A stretch of DNA of 64,000 nucleotides, from the NCBI GenBank assembly GCA_000729835.1, contig JFHB01000059.1, positions 1 to 64,000 on the forward strand. Direction: 5' to 3'. Within the stretch, counting starts at the first letter, position 1, and every line of letters begins with the position of its first letter. Of the stretch, positions 47,001 through 59,320 are shown one piece after another. Made by a program: the position numbers and the translations under genes. The notes beneath the pieces were generated by a model, which saw only the letters and a list, made by a program, of their open reading frames with translations, had not been told where the DNA came from and ran no database searches. Source of the DNA: Atkinsonella hypoxylon (taxonomy: Eukaryota; Ascomycota; Sordariomycetes; Hypocreales; Clavicipitaceae).

Positions 47001-47881
47001 CACTAGCTTCTGATGACTCTCGCTTAGGTCAGTCAACACGGCAGATATGGCACAGTAAATTCGATCCGTACGCCAGCTTCTCGTCCCCGGACTTTATGTC
47101 TGTCAACTGCTACAGATACTTCCAATCACCCGATCCCTTCATGTCATTATCAGCCGTCATCATACGGGGCGCATTTCCTTCACCTGGCTCGATGCCCAGC
47201 TTTCCGAGATTGCCTTTTTTAGCCGAGCCCATTCGAAAGCAGAGCCCCCTGTTTCCGTCCGCAGGAATGTGCCCTTGCTTGTTCAATTGCCACATACGAG
47301 CATTTTTTTTTTTTTTTTTTTTTTTCTTTCCTTGTCCTCTTTTCTCCGCCACGACCCTACACTGCTTTTTCCTTACTTTGTGTTGCATTTCAGCCACGGG
47401 AGGGAAGTTCCGACTATTGGATGCAATGCTCCCATATCCTGCATCGCAGGCGCCGATCTGTGCTAAATGGGGAAGGTCTAAAATATCGAGGCCCAAGTAG
47501 GATGTTGACTGAATTCGAGAGTGGTGCTCGCGAGAACCCGGTTAAATTGCTCAGCCATGTGCCAAGTCTACACCCTCCCTTATACGCAATCTTCCAAGTT
47601 CCCAGGACAATTTTCACATGTCGCATCTTAGAGACATCATGGAACGTAGCCGGACGTGGAAAGCACCCTGTTGGTCACGAGGATGGCTTTGGACTTGATT
47701 TTCCAGCTGAGAGTTTTAGACAGGGGAGCCATCTTTGAGTTTGCTTAGGAAAGAGAACATGGTCCGAAGTCAACTACTATAAGTACAGAGTTTTCTCGTT
47801 GCGTAATCTCCCAAGTCGTCCACAGATCGCTACACTTATACGCTTCTCCATAAACCTGCCAGCTGTTTTCTCTAGTTGAAA
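44002..47881. other. Gene-poor interval before the hydrophobin
   Basis: About 3.9 kb without a confident gene. It holds an ACCT array followed by G14 (45174-45187), a GGGTGC hexamer run (45232-45267) and T23 (47303-47325). On the minus strand, 45960-46711 contains open pieces including one hydrophobic stretch (IRFAILLATVVILLLCYLPVIV), but no intron set joined them in frame. Confidence 0.4.
47778..47783 (+). promoter_or_regulatory. TATA-like element of the hydrophobin gene
   Basis: TATAAG lies 104 bp upstream of the hydrophobin ATG, a usual distance for a strongly expressed fungal gene with a short leader. There is no further support. Confidence 0.3.
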
Positions 47882-48259
47882 ATGAAGTCATTCGCCTCTA
47901 TCGTATCCCTTTGCGCTGCTCTCGCAGTTGCTGTTCCCACCAACGGGGGCCACAACCACCTCTATGCCCCTTGCTCTGCCTCCGTTCTCTATGGAAACGC
48001 TCAGTGTTGTGCCACTGACGTCCTAGGTGTTGCTGACCTGGACTGTTCATCACGTGAGTGGTGTTTATTTCCTGCTTCCTATAAGTAGACAGTCAAGAGA
48101 TTTACCAGACTGACAACTCGTACAGCTTCCGAGTTTCCCGAATCCCCCGAGCAATTCCAAGAGATCTGCGCAATGAGCGGTCATCGAGCTCGCTGCTGCG
48201 TCCTGCCTGCCGCGAACTTGGGTGTTCTCTGCAAAACCCCTACTGGTATTAACCCATAG
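47882..48259 (+). CDS. Class II hydrophobin
   Basis: This is a small secreted amphipathic protein that self-assembles at air-water and surface interfaces and coats aerial hyphae or spores. Exons 47882-48053 and 48126-48259 join across a 72-nt intron (GTGAGT to GTACAG) to give 101 residues. Residues 1-18 are a signal peptide (MKSFASIVSLCAALAVAV). The eight cysteines are C31, C42-C43, C55, C72, C81-C82 and C93, with spacing X10-CC-X11-C-X16-C-X8-CC-X10, diagnostic for class II. The core LYGNAQCCATDVLGVADLDC matches the family. Class II hydrophobins are limited to ascomycetes, which supports the taxonomic call. Confidence 0.96.
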
Positions 48260-51200
48260 ACACAGTACTCGGGTTTGTACCATGGCATAAGGTGGTAGAG
48301 TTGGGAGCCTTGGCTGTGGCATCCCAGTGAACACCATTAACGATCCTATTCGTGGATTTCGCTGGAGGAATATGTGCCATAGAGATTAGTAATTGAGCTG
48401 TTACAGAAGTTTCGTGGAATGAAAAATGTGATGAGTGACCATCTTGTAATGTGCTACAGCTGGCTTTTCTCCTTGATGTATTATAATCTGTGCCGTAATA
48501 TACTGACGATGAACTAAGGGGGAAACATTCCTGTTATGGGGGAAGGAAAGGACGCGAGAGAAAGGTGGAGGCCCGAGATTGATATGTCCCAGCAATAGCT
48601 TCTACATAGTATCATTCTAACTACCTTCTATCCGGATTTCGTCCCTTTTAAATTCACAGAGCAATGCTGATCTGGAATAGCTATACGTAATTATTGAATT
48701 TTTGAAGCAGGACGCATTCGCGAGTCGCCAGGGACATATAAGGAGTGAGGTTAAGTTGTGAAGGCTTATGGGATCACCCATGGCGGAGTGAGGATCGGGA
48801 GACTATTGAGGTCATATGTATCTTATTCGCAAGCTGGTATATTCTATCGGGCAAGATGGTTGATAACATTTTTTGTCGAGACCTGGAGAGTCTGGAAGAT
48901 TCGTACAAACAGTGCTATTACTATGTCTGAATACTATGTGTTAGACCCAAACACAAATAACATTGATTTTAAATCAGGGTTTCAGCAACACTCCTCTTAC
49001 CCGGAACCTGTTCGTGCTAGAAGACTTGAAAAGTTGGTGGCATATTTCCTCGGTGTTTAACCAGGGTGCATTTGCAGGAATAGCCTAATTTGTTTACATT
49101 AGGTGTTGTCAAGACCACCAGAAAACGGATCCTTCCGCTGCGGTATACCAACATCGGCTTCTGGGCTATTGATACCATCCAGGTAAGCGGCATCGTAACG
49201 GGTGCTTCGACAGTATCTATTTGAAATGCTATGATGCCGGCGCGGGCAATAGCACTGTCAGCTGAAAAGATACCCTTGGCGGAGACCATCCTCCTCATTT
49301 GGGTCGCCAACTGGCATGCAATTTTCCTGTTAGAAAAGTTAAAATCTGCTGGGTAAGGTAAGACCGCGTCGGATTATTTATCAGCATAGCCTAAATGTCA
49401 GCGAACGTAGTCTGGCGAGGTCGAGCGATCAGCACCCGACTCGCATAAGAACGGCCAACGGAAGACATCGTGAGGTTCGACTTAATGTGATCAGATGCTT
49501 AATCGCACAGCAGGTCGCGAGATTCCAAGCAACGGATAAGGCCATAGTGGGCCAGAAACTCTGCTGTCCTCCTTCCTTTTGCCTCACTTCTCAATAACCT
49601 CATCAGCTCTACATTCTCGCACAACAGTTCGCCTTGAAGCTGTCGAAAGGCAGGGGACACATTGCGCGCCATATGGAGACTGACATTGTCACGCTTTTTA
49701 AAGCGGCATATCGGCCGGGAGGTCCTTCAATAATGATGTAGGCCTGATTCAGATTGACGTCTACTTGAATCCAGATTGATGTGATGCAAGGCGTTTAATA
49801 TGATTGACAGTATCCCGGCTGCGGTGCATCCTACGCTCTGTGATTCTCTTGAAACTGAAGCTTTGAAGGTGATGTAATTAATTATCCATGTTCCTTGCGT
49901 TGTGTCCACTGCAAAGCTTTGCTCACGCTAACTGATTAGATTGGCATAATATTCTCATCACGCCGCATCTAGCGGACATCCACCGCTGACGTTTTGTATT
50001 GGAAATTCTGGTCCTGATGGTCCCCTGCCCATCACGATACTACAGCACATCCATCAGTTCCTGTCATCTACAACAGTCCTATACGTAAACAGAAAACCGA
50101 CCTGCGGTATTTCCCTTCTCGCCCACTACCCTGAGTAGTCGCTGCTTTAACCTGAACGTACCCTGAGCCCGGCCCGAGCGCCGGCCAAGCCGAAGAATGA
50201 AAGAGCAGGACTTTGTCATACGTTTCAGCCCCCGGTAATCAACTAAGACAGAGCAACCCCCTAAACACAAAAGCCGGCTTAGTTACTTACCGTAGAATTG
50301 TAATGTAAAATTGTAGGAATGAAAACAAAGTGATGATTGTTGATTAAAGAAGAGAGTTCAACCTCAGGACTTATTGTCTTAGCATAGGATATTCAATCTA
50401 TGGTCTAAGATCCAGTCAAACTAAAGAAGGTTTAGAGCACCAATATTGTTTCCAGCCAGATCTCAACATCTTTATGGCGGTTTATATGGTGTTCATCTGT
50501 ATAGGAGCCCAAACAAGCGAGACACAGATGCGTTTATCCGGGCAACAAGAATTCAATCTACCGAGGGTTGTGTATACACTATTAGGAGGACGCGAACCCG
50601 AGGCGCTTTATGCCGAAATCAATCTTTTTTTTTTTTCTAAAAGTGTTATCAAGTACCCGGATTTTCAAAGACTGCTTCCTCGATTCTCGATTCATTAACC
50701 AATAGGCTCAGAAGTGGGGCCTGAGTCTGTGGTTATCCATGACAGTAAGTTCAAATCTATGATTTGTATGGGCTCTATTCACATGCATTAAGATCTTCCC
50801 GAATAACTAGGTGGCCAACCTCTCGGAGATGGAATCATCGAACTTCAAGATAGTTTGGAATGAGTCATGTTGTTTGGACCAATCCTTTATCCAGCAGGAT
50901 ACCGTAGAACGCATCTTCACTATTTGGACTTATCTTGATTATCAGAAAAAGGAAGTCTGACGCACCTCAGCGAATCCATGTGCATAGACAAGAAATTGTT
51001 ATGCGGGCAAGCCGGAATCTAGTAGTAACCTCGAGTACGACACAGATAGCATTAGACCTTATGACGATGACAAGCATCGCACATCGCACGACTATTCCCA
51101 CATGCAGAGATGGTCTCACGCTACGAAAGTCCAGTACGAGCTTTGGATACGATCTTCAGGGAAAACCCAGTGGGGAAAATATCATTTGTGCTTGATAGTC

Positions 51201-51889
51201 TCCTTGTCTCACTGGTACGAGTTCGCGACTATCCCGTGGATCCGGAGCTATTGGTAAGGATCGTCGATAAGATCTGCTACCCCAAAAGCGCTTTATCCAC
51301 CGTCGACACGATAGGGGTGAATTACATCTATAAGACGATCAGCGGCACCACGCATTTTATTGTAATAAAGAGCATGCGAGATGATATCCGTGTGGATTTG
51401 GAGGCGACCAAAATTTCTAAATAGGTTATTTTTCAGAGCTTAGTGGCTTACCCTATACTGATCTCATTACTTTGTGCTGGCAACAGAAAGATATCACGCG
51501 GGATATAGGCTAATTTATCGAAAGGTTAGGTTATTTCGAACTCGGGGAGGCCATAGCTCAAGTGAAATATCAAGAATGGGTTGAATTTGCTTGTTATATA
51601 AGTCGCGAAGTGCTTTAATTAGAATATTTACCGCTTGATTCTGAATGATGAATGAAGTATTCTGCACGTGAGGATAAGCCTTATAGAGCCTACATCGTTG
51701 AATATCATACCATTATTATTTTTCAACCTTCTGGTCTTTGAATCCCTAGCCTGCGACAACTTTGGTGTCTATTGTTTTGCCCTCTCTGGTCGTCACCAGC
51801 GTTTGAGCGCGGCCGATGACAAAGAAGCATGGAACAAAGATTTCCCGGCAGTGACATGCGACGAACGCGACTTCTTGTTCCCATCCATC
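48260..51889. other. Gene-poor interval, hydrophobin to FunK1
   Basis: About 3.6 kb of AT-leaning sequence. A 104-codon frame from ATG 51110 to 51424 (MVSRYESPVRALD...) and a 74-codon frame from 50474 look like decayed coding sequence, but neither has a domain I recognise. The region also holds a T11 run near 50626. Confidence 0.4.
51110..51424 (+). CDS. Hypothetical 104-residue ORF
   Basis: The frame is open from ATG to stop without an intron. Sequence such as VGKISFVLDSLLVSLVRVRDY and LLVRIVDKICYPKSALSTVD is protein-like, with regular hydrophobic spacing. I recognise no family, and base use resembles the AT-leaning surroundings. It may be a remnant of a larger decayed gene. Confidence 0.25.
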   Translation: MVSRYESPVRALDTIFRENPVGKISFVLDSLLVSLVRVRDYPVDPELLVRIVDKICYPKSALSTVDTIGVNYIYKTISGTTHFIVIKSMRDDIRVDLEATKISK

Positions 51890-54309
51890 ATGGGCAATCA
51901 ACCGCAGTCCAAGATCATCGAGGACAACCCTATTGGGAATGGTATTGATCCCTTCCGCGGTTCTTTCAGTTCGATATGCAAAAGGGCGCATCTCTCCTGC
52001 ATTCCAGATGCCCTAGACCAGCTTGAACATGAAGGTACGGCGGAACAATTTCCTTGAGACGCTCTTCTAACCAATATAAAGATGTGCAGGATCTTGCGTT
52101 CAGTCTTCTATCAGCGCTTCAAATTCTTCCTGCCACCCGCCTGTTACCTTCGAAGACAGGCCGTGGCACCCTCCGAAGCGATCTCCTAAGACTTGTTTCT
52201 ACTACCGCCTCTGCCGACTTTGACTTCGATCGCGTCAAACCTCTCCTGAAATCAGCCCTCGCCGATGAACCAGACGATGCCCTAATCTGGGATGAACTCT
52301 ACAATGCCGTCACCGAATCCACCCCGCCTCCCCGACAGGTAGCTTCCATGCAACAGACTCCATGGCTGCGCAATACCAGCAGCTTCGCGAACTCATCCGA
52401 ACATCGCAAATATGTGGACGATGTGCTGAAGGAGGAGCTTGGCCCTATGTATGTTGGGCTCCGCAATTTCCACAGCACATACTTTGGGGGCGTGGCCGAC
52501 CTTCAGACAGCGTCCCAGGCGTTCTTCGAGCAATGCCTTGAAGGTAGTGATCCACTCTTTGAGGACGGTTGGAAGGGATGGCCCAAAGATGCGAACCAGG
52601 ATGATATGCTGAGCTGGTTTGCTGACTTCAGCGAGAAACTGACGACATTTGCAGTCGGCCAAAAGTCAATTTCGACGCATCAACATCGACGAAGGCCATT
52701 GGCAAAGCCTAACAAACCGATTGACGGCTCTGTGGGGAGACGAAAGATGGACATTGGGTTTATAAATGATGCTCAAGCTAGGAAGGACTCGAGATTCCAC
52801 TGTTCCCAGATCCTCGTACCAGGAGCGCTCAAGAGCAACCCTTCCGCTGATAAAGCTTCAGAGGCCTGGCTTGATCTTGGGAGGTATGCGAGGGAAGTGC
52901 TTGCTGCACAGGACACCCGTCGCTTCGTCTTGGGCTTCACCATCTGTGGATCCCTCATGAGGGTTTGGGTGTTTGATCGACTCGGGGGTATTGCATCCGA
53001 GCATTTCAACATCAATGACGATGGGCTTCAGTTTGCGTTCACGATTCTTGGCTTTCTTTGGATGAACGAGGAGGAACTTGGATTTGATCCGACGATCATG
53101 TCGGAAAACCAAGAGCGATTTATCGAGATCAATCGGAATGGTTCGACCGAGCGAATTATTATCGACCAGGTGATGCAGCGGGCGCGTTGCATAGCTGGTC
53201 GAGCAACGACATGTTGGAAAGGTCATCCCGAAAAGCAGCCAAAGATGCTGCTTGTCATTAAGGATTCATGGCAATACCCAGAGCGCGATGAGGAAGGCGA
53301 GCTGTTACATGAGGCGACTAGCAAAGGCGTCGTAAATGTGGCTCGGTATTATCACCATGAGATAGTCCAGATACACGGAATGGATGACGATATTCAAAAC
53401 AGTACTCGGCGTGGTCTGGATATCAGGACAGCGGCGAACTACCGCCTGCCGCGCCCTAAACCGCGGAATAATATTGCATCTGGCGTATCAAGGGAAGGGC
53501 GCACCAGCACCAGCACCAGCACCAGCACCAGCACCAACAGGAAACGATCATCTAGTCAAACTGGCGCCAATCTTCCTTCTAGCAAGCGATCCTGTTCTGT
53601 ATCCTCAACAAAGGCCACCAGTACACTACCCAATCGGGTACACCGGCGCGTCATTATCCGAGATTATGGGATGCCCATTTACAAAGCGAGCTCCCGATCG
53701 GCTCTGCTTGCTGCGTTCGAGCGCTGCATCGAGGGACATGAGTCTCTGCACAAAGCAGGCCACCTCCATCGAGACATTTCGATCAATAATCTCATGGTGA
53801 ATGAGGACGATGATAACCCCTCATAGCCTGCTTTCTTGATTGACCTTGACCTGGCTATTAAAGAGTCGCGAAAGACTGTCTCAGGAGCAAGGGGGCAAAC
53901 CGGAACACGCGCTTTCATGGCAATCGGGATATTTCTGGGTGAGCAACATTCTTTTATGCATGATCTCGAGTCATTCTTCTGGGTGCTGTTCTGGATATGC
54001 GTCCACTACGATCGGTCGGGCAAACACGTTAGACAGTCCGAGCTTGAGAGCTGGAATTACGAGAGTGACGCGAAATTGGTTGAATCTAAGAAGGGTGTGA
54101 TATCTGACGAGGAGGATTTTCTCAAAAATGCGAAAGATAGCTTTACGCCTTACTACCAACCATTGATACCATGGGTGAACAGACTGAGAAGGAGAATTTT
54201 TCCAAACGGTAAAAGGTGGAAACATGAAGACTTGAGTCTTTATTCTCAAATGAAGCAGGTATTGCGCGCAGCACAGAAGCAGGAGAAAGACGACCTTGTT
54301 AGGATCTAA
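51890..54309 (+). pseudogene. FunK1-type fungal protein kinase with nonsense codon
   Basis: FunK1 kinases are a lineage-specific fungal family distantly related to eukaryotic protein kinases and often linked to repeats. Exon 1 51890-52034 and exon 2 52082-54309 join by a 47-nt intron with a CTAAC branch site; the full frame would be about 790 residues. The N-terminal half is the family's helical region (DVQDLAFSLLSALQILPAT). The kinase part carries the catalytic loop HRDISINNLM and metal-binding DLDLAI, followed by RGQTGTRAFMA and DLESFFWVLFWI. Codon 630, TAG at 53824-53826, lies between the two motifs, at a place where relatives have Trp (NPSWPAFLIDLDLA). The truncated product lacks the DLD motif and should be inactive. 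A Thr-Ser dipeptide run is encoded at about 53504-53538. Confidence 0.85.
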
Positions 54310-54561
54310 GCCGAACACGGGCGGAGATAGGGGAGGGTTCGCCTAACAGATGTATAGATACTAAAGAGGAAGGAGAAGTGGAAGTTGGGGTGACAGCTGG
54401 CCCAATGCCAAATGGTGTTGGCGAATGAGGGCGCCACGGATGAATATTCGGGGCGCTTCGACCGCCAGCCATTTCTCCTTAAATAGTCCCCATCCGATTG
54501 CCTTCTTTCACAAAAGGACAACGAGCTGAACACACCACCAAACCATCGCGACTGCCCCGTT

Positions 54562-54756
54562 ATGGATATCTCTATGCATGCAGCAGGGGCAGATAGTTAT
54601 GACAAACTTTCTACCTTCCAGATATCTCGGTTTATTGAACGACATAACCCTACCACAAGCGACGATTGCGATCACCTTGCAGTTGACATGTTAAGCTGTC
54701 CCGTCACGCCTACACCAGTACGAGGTGCAACTAGCTATACGGGCGTATGGTTTTGA
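54562..54756 (+). pseudogene. Truncated start of a fungal phosphotransferase-like gene
   Basis: Sixty-four codons from ATG 54562 end in TGA after SYTGVWF. The sequence (ISRFIERHNPTTSDDCDHLAVDMLSCPVTPTPVRGATSYT) resembles, from memory, the N-terminus of fungal aminoglycoside-phosphotransferase/choline-kinase-like proteins that continue for some 250 residues after SYTV. Downstream no homologous sequence follows, only A/T-rich runs. It is probably a deletion relic. It sits 253 bp after the broken FunK1 kinase. Confidence 0.5.
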
Positions 54757-57207
54757 AGAAAAGGACAAAGCGTTTGTGTATCTCGAGACACTATATCTGC
54801 TTTAGAACCCCCTTTCCCCACAAACAAATACACACCAACCCAAACCAAAAGAAAAAAAAAAACCAAAGAAAGAAAGGGGGAAAAGGGAAAAAAAACTGAA
54901 CTCGGACAATATCCATAGTCATGTAGGTACAGCCATTGGAGGAGTCAACAGAAGATTTAGTTGTTTCGGTACGCAACCGCTTGGTTGTTCAAGCCTGTAT
55001 AGCATCTTCTGAACTTTATGTCTTCACCAAAAAATTTACATACTTGCAACCATGACCACTTAGACATATATGTTCATATACATACAGCTATTAGATGCAC
55101 GGACAAGACATATTATACATTATACAGAGCACGTGTATTGGTCTGATAATATTCTAACTATTTAAGGATAGTGCTGTGAGGAAGTCGAAAGCTAGCTAGG
55201 TGATTAAGTCTGTTGCGAAAAGATTAACAACAGTACAAATGACCGTGGTAAATGTAATCTCATGCGACGTCTGTTTCCCACCGGCTTCACCTTGGAAATA
55301 GTTCAGACTTTGATGACTCCCTGGACTGCCAACGTGTTCAGTAGCTTGTCTTCGTCCTCCGCCCACGTCGTTTTATAAGAGACATCGAGAACGTTTGTAA
55401 CAGAAAGGGATAGCACTCTGAAGAGGATTAAGCGAAGTAGTAGTGAATAATCTGAAGCTGAGGATCATCATAGAGCACTTCCTGAGCTGTGACTGAGGCA
55501 AGGCTGAGCCGCCATCCATAAAGCGGCGATGTGTTTTCGTCGATATTCCCTTTCCAAAACAACAGCCGTCATCGCGACTGTCCAAGCACATTGATATAGT
55601 CACCAGCGTTAATACATCCTAGTAGCGCATTTCAAACATAAGTCAAGAAGTACAGCCCAGCCTCATGCGCATTAAGTATCTGCATGATTGGGCTCCCTGA
55701 GATCAGCTGTCTGCTGGGTGAGATTCATCCAATCTGCGCCGCCGTACTCAGACCCTACTTTTGTTTCGCAAATTTGACCGTAGAAGATTCATAATGATGT
55801 GAAAGTAAACTAGGCTCCGAAGACAGGAGGGAAGCTAGATTTTGCAGTAGACTCTGTAAGCACAATGTCTCGTAACAATTTGTGCTCCCTCGCTAGGCTT
55901 CATTCGAACTGCTTCATTCTGCAACCAAAGTGGAGTTAATGTCGTCTTGAAGCAGGGCGTTGTACCTTTGAATTGAATAAAATTCTTGTCACGTTGTATA
56001 TATCGGGACTCACCGCTGAGGTACTTGCCTCTGCCGGCAGTTCAAAGCCGGTAGCACGACTACGTATTATGCAATTGAACAACCTGACTTGCGTTTTCAT
56101 TCAGTTTCGATCGCTCATTGCTTTGCAAGAAATTCACTTCAATCGGTCGAATCTTTTCTCAAAGTCATCACTCGAGTCTTCAGACGCTATAGCTGATAAT
56201 ATCATTCAATCCACTCGTCCCAATACACACACTCTGGGTATTCAGTCGTCACTAAATTTGTCATTCGGTAGCGCATTCTTGAACAAGGAAATTTTGATTT
56301 TTTCGAATCATAACTGTCTCCCCGTGAGGAGGTCTACCTGTTAGATGCTGCCTGCCCAGAGATATCTCGTTCTTGTCATCCTGCAGTTCATCATTTTCGT
56401 AGACTAAAGCGTCAAGCGGAAGGAACATGTACAGTAAGGTTTTTTTTTTTTTTTTTTTTTTCCTAGAAAATTCTATCACTTATCAGATGAACACAGCTTG
56501 CCGCCAAACTGAGGTGTCGGCACAAATTGTGCAGGAAGTCTATATGACGGCCCAGTATTAAGCTGCATAATGACGCCGAGAGAGGCTCAAGACAGCTTTG
56601 TGGATGCTTGTGATCTTTGTCGTACATGGTTTGCATACGTATATCTGCAGCCATTAAGTATAAATGCATACCGCTTCACCCGCGTGAGAGTACTACAATC
56701 ATACCATACCAAAGCACGTCATGCACGCCGACTCAGATTCAGAAAGGAACATCTTGTATACTCACAAGATGAACAATGTATACGTCCGCAAGAACAGTAA
56801 AACGTCATCAACCCAATATATTCCCTTTGCTTCATAACATGTACACCGTTTTTTCATCCCCGTGATTCAACTGACACAAGAATCGTCAGTGATTGATCTG
56901 TGCGACACGTCCATAAATATCCCGACCCAACATCCACTTGACGGCAACGCTGGGGTGTGACAAGGATCAAGCCTTCCAATCGCAGGCCTTGCCATAAGAA
57001 CACATCATATTGGGCATATTTCTTCTCCATCTCTTCTTGCCTTGGGAGAAACCCGGGGGCCAAATCTACGATCTGTTGTCTCATGTAGTTACCAAACTGC
57101 GCTGTCCACCAACAAAAGCCAACGTATAATCTGTCCATCTCGAAGATCGAGACCAGGAAGGACTGATCTTTGACCTTGAACTACTACTTTGCTCGTACGT
57201 TTCCATC
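54757..57207. other. Gene-poor interval with homopolymers
   Basis: AT-leaning sequence with A-rich runs at 54846-54895 and T22 at 56440-56461. A 123-codon frame at 55973-56344 starts without ATG and has no features, so it is not called. No RNA gene was recognised. Confidence 0.4.
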
Positions 57208-57558
57208 ATGACGGAAGAGTTCCGGGAACGATATCGCAGCGCTGAGCGTCGCATTGCCGAGACAAGCAAGCAGAAGGACGAGGTCATGGTCACTATCGGC
57301 TTGCTCGACAAGGAGATCCACGAAACCACACGGTACCTCATGCAACGAGAGCAAATGAGAGCTGTCGCACTGTTTGCCAGACCCAGGACGCCGGCACTGG
57401 ATGAGGAGGTGGTGCGGCTGACGGACGACGTCGACTGTCTGAGGGAATGTTTGAAAGCTCTAGAACATTCAAAGTCCATCAGTTTGGCCCATATGCGAGA
57501 GTTAGATGGTATGTTGGCCGGAGATAGGCGAGTTCTGGAAGTATGCCGGGTTGATTGA
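57208..57558 (+). CDS. Coiled-coil hypothetical protein
   Basis: This is 116 residues from ATG 57208, intron-less, with normal-looking coding base use. Nearly the whole chain is charged and helical: FRERYRSAERRIAETSKQK, DKEIHETTRYLMQREQMRAV, a short Pro-containing break (FARPRTPALDE), then RLTDDVDCLRECLKALEHSK. Two antiparallel coiled-coil helices are likely. I know no family. It may be a lineage-specific orphan. Confidence 0.5.
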   Translation: MTEEFRERYRSAERRIAETSKQKDEVMVTIGLLDKEIHETTRYLMQREQMRAVALFARPRTPALDEEVVRLTDDVDCLRECLKALEHSKSISLAHMRELDGMLAGDRRVLEVCRVD

Positions 57559-59320
57559 GACAACAAGCCGTCATTGGTATGCTATACTGGGGTTGTGTGG
57601 ATTTAACAAGCAGAAATGAGCGTTAAAGAGTTACGATTGATGACAAATATTAATTTGCCTTTCTGGAACGGAAACTGCGTCTTATACAGGATAACCAATG
57701 GTTTTCTCATTGACGGTGTTTGACATGGGTGAACGGGAAGATGGACGATATATCGATGTTTGGATCGGTGGTGGACACGGCCTTATACCACGGCGCATAC
57801 ATGGTTTCGAATGCACGGCGGCTCTGGGAACATTGGGAGCATTTCGGGGCAGAGAGTATAGAGAATGAGAAGATCATTTATCAGCTTGCCTAGGATTGGG
57901 TTTTTGCCATTCACCATATGTCATGCTTATCCTTCTTGATTGCACAGCTATCTGATCAATACAACAGGGCATTATACATAAGCCTGGTTGGCTTAATGGC
58001 GACATTGTAAGTCCATTTTTACTGGAAGACTGGATAATGTAGTGGCAGACTAGACTTTGATTGAAATATTGTGTCAAGTCAGACTCCGCCAATGAGAAAG
58101 TTGGTAGCAAGGGCGTCGGTACCGATAACAGAGTCAGGTAGCATCTAAGATATCGACAGCTCGCTGATCTGTTTAGGCCAAGGCATAACTGAGATTTCAG
58201 GAACCAGTGCACTCAAACGTATAATAGAAGTTTGATTCTTGATTGATTCCATGTAACCAAGTTGGAATCCGAAGCTGAAGATATACACCCCTTTTCGCGT
58301 GCCCCGGGCATCGTGGTGTTGTGTGCGGGGCTCCTGCGGGCGGAATCGGCTCGGGCCAACATTAGGCCGAATCCGGACAGCCAATTTGAGGGCGCGTATC
58401 CTCATGACTGTCGCAACAGATCGATTAAATGAAAACTAGTGGACGCGTTCTTCTTTGTTTTTATGCACTTGAAGGTAGGATTGTCGTGCGATTCTGAGGA
58501 CCCTTCAGAACGGCGCCTGTTGTGACTGACGGCACTACGATGGGTCGAGCAGTGCTGGCGCATTCAGAAAGTGTATGGAAGGTCACGTGGCCTACCAAGA
58601 AGTGGGCCCAGGCATAAGTGTCGCCAAAAATGCGACGTGGCCACGCCACGCTAAATGGTCGATTAGACCCCCCTACATACGGTGCAACAACAAGTACAAG
58701 GAGGTCTGAGGTTCAGAACTCCAGACTATTTGTCGTTACATACCTAGGTAATAAAGAGGCTACCCAGCATCTAATACGAAGAGACCTACTCCGTATTATT
58801 TTGTTGTGGCTTTGCTCCTTCACTCTCGTGCGTCCCCTATCCCTGGCATAAAAGTAGTTGCACAGCACATGGGCCAGCGTTATTAATTCTTTATGGTTAA
58901 ATCACAGCAGAGCCCCCAGTGCGATTGACTTTCATTTTGCAATACTCAGTGGTCGAGAGCTACTTGGTCGTGCCAACGTGTTAAGAGCCGTACTTCCCTA
59001 TGCTTGTGTATATATCAATTGATCGTTCCAGAACCAGCCGAGCATAGAGCTGTCAGGCGCATCTTATGACTTCGTCTTTCTCACATTTCGCGGTGTGGAT
59101 ATCCGTACTTGGTGGGTTGGCGTCCAGACGTAGTCCCTGAAGGCTTTGCGAGTCAGTTTCGAGGCATCTCAGATACGCCGAATCGCAGAGGTTTGATTGC
59201 CGCTCTTTCATGAGAGGAGGGCGCGAAGTGTAAGAGAGTTAGCTGGAGACTGCGCTTCAAGCCCGAACTCGCTCACCAGCAGATGAACCCAACAGCTTGG
59301 ACGAGTGGAAAGTGTGAAAC
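57559..59320. other. Intergenic
   Basis: Nearly 1.8 kb with short unsupported frames only and no repeat array or RNA gene. Confidence 0.4.

Noticed and set aside
53791..53826. Intron removing the TAG in the FunK1 kinase
   Set aside because: The only GT...AG option is about 30-36 nt without a branch site and would delete residues conserved after the catalytic loop.
55973..56344. 123-codon + frame
   Set aside because: It opens at TTG, base use matches the AT-leaning flanks, and no motif is visible.
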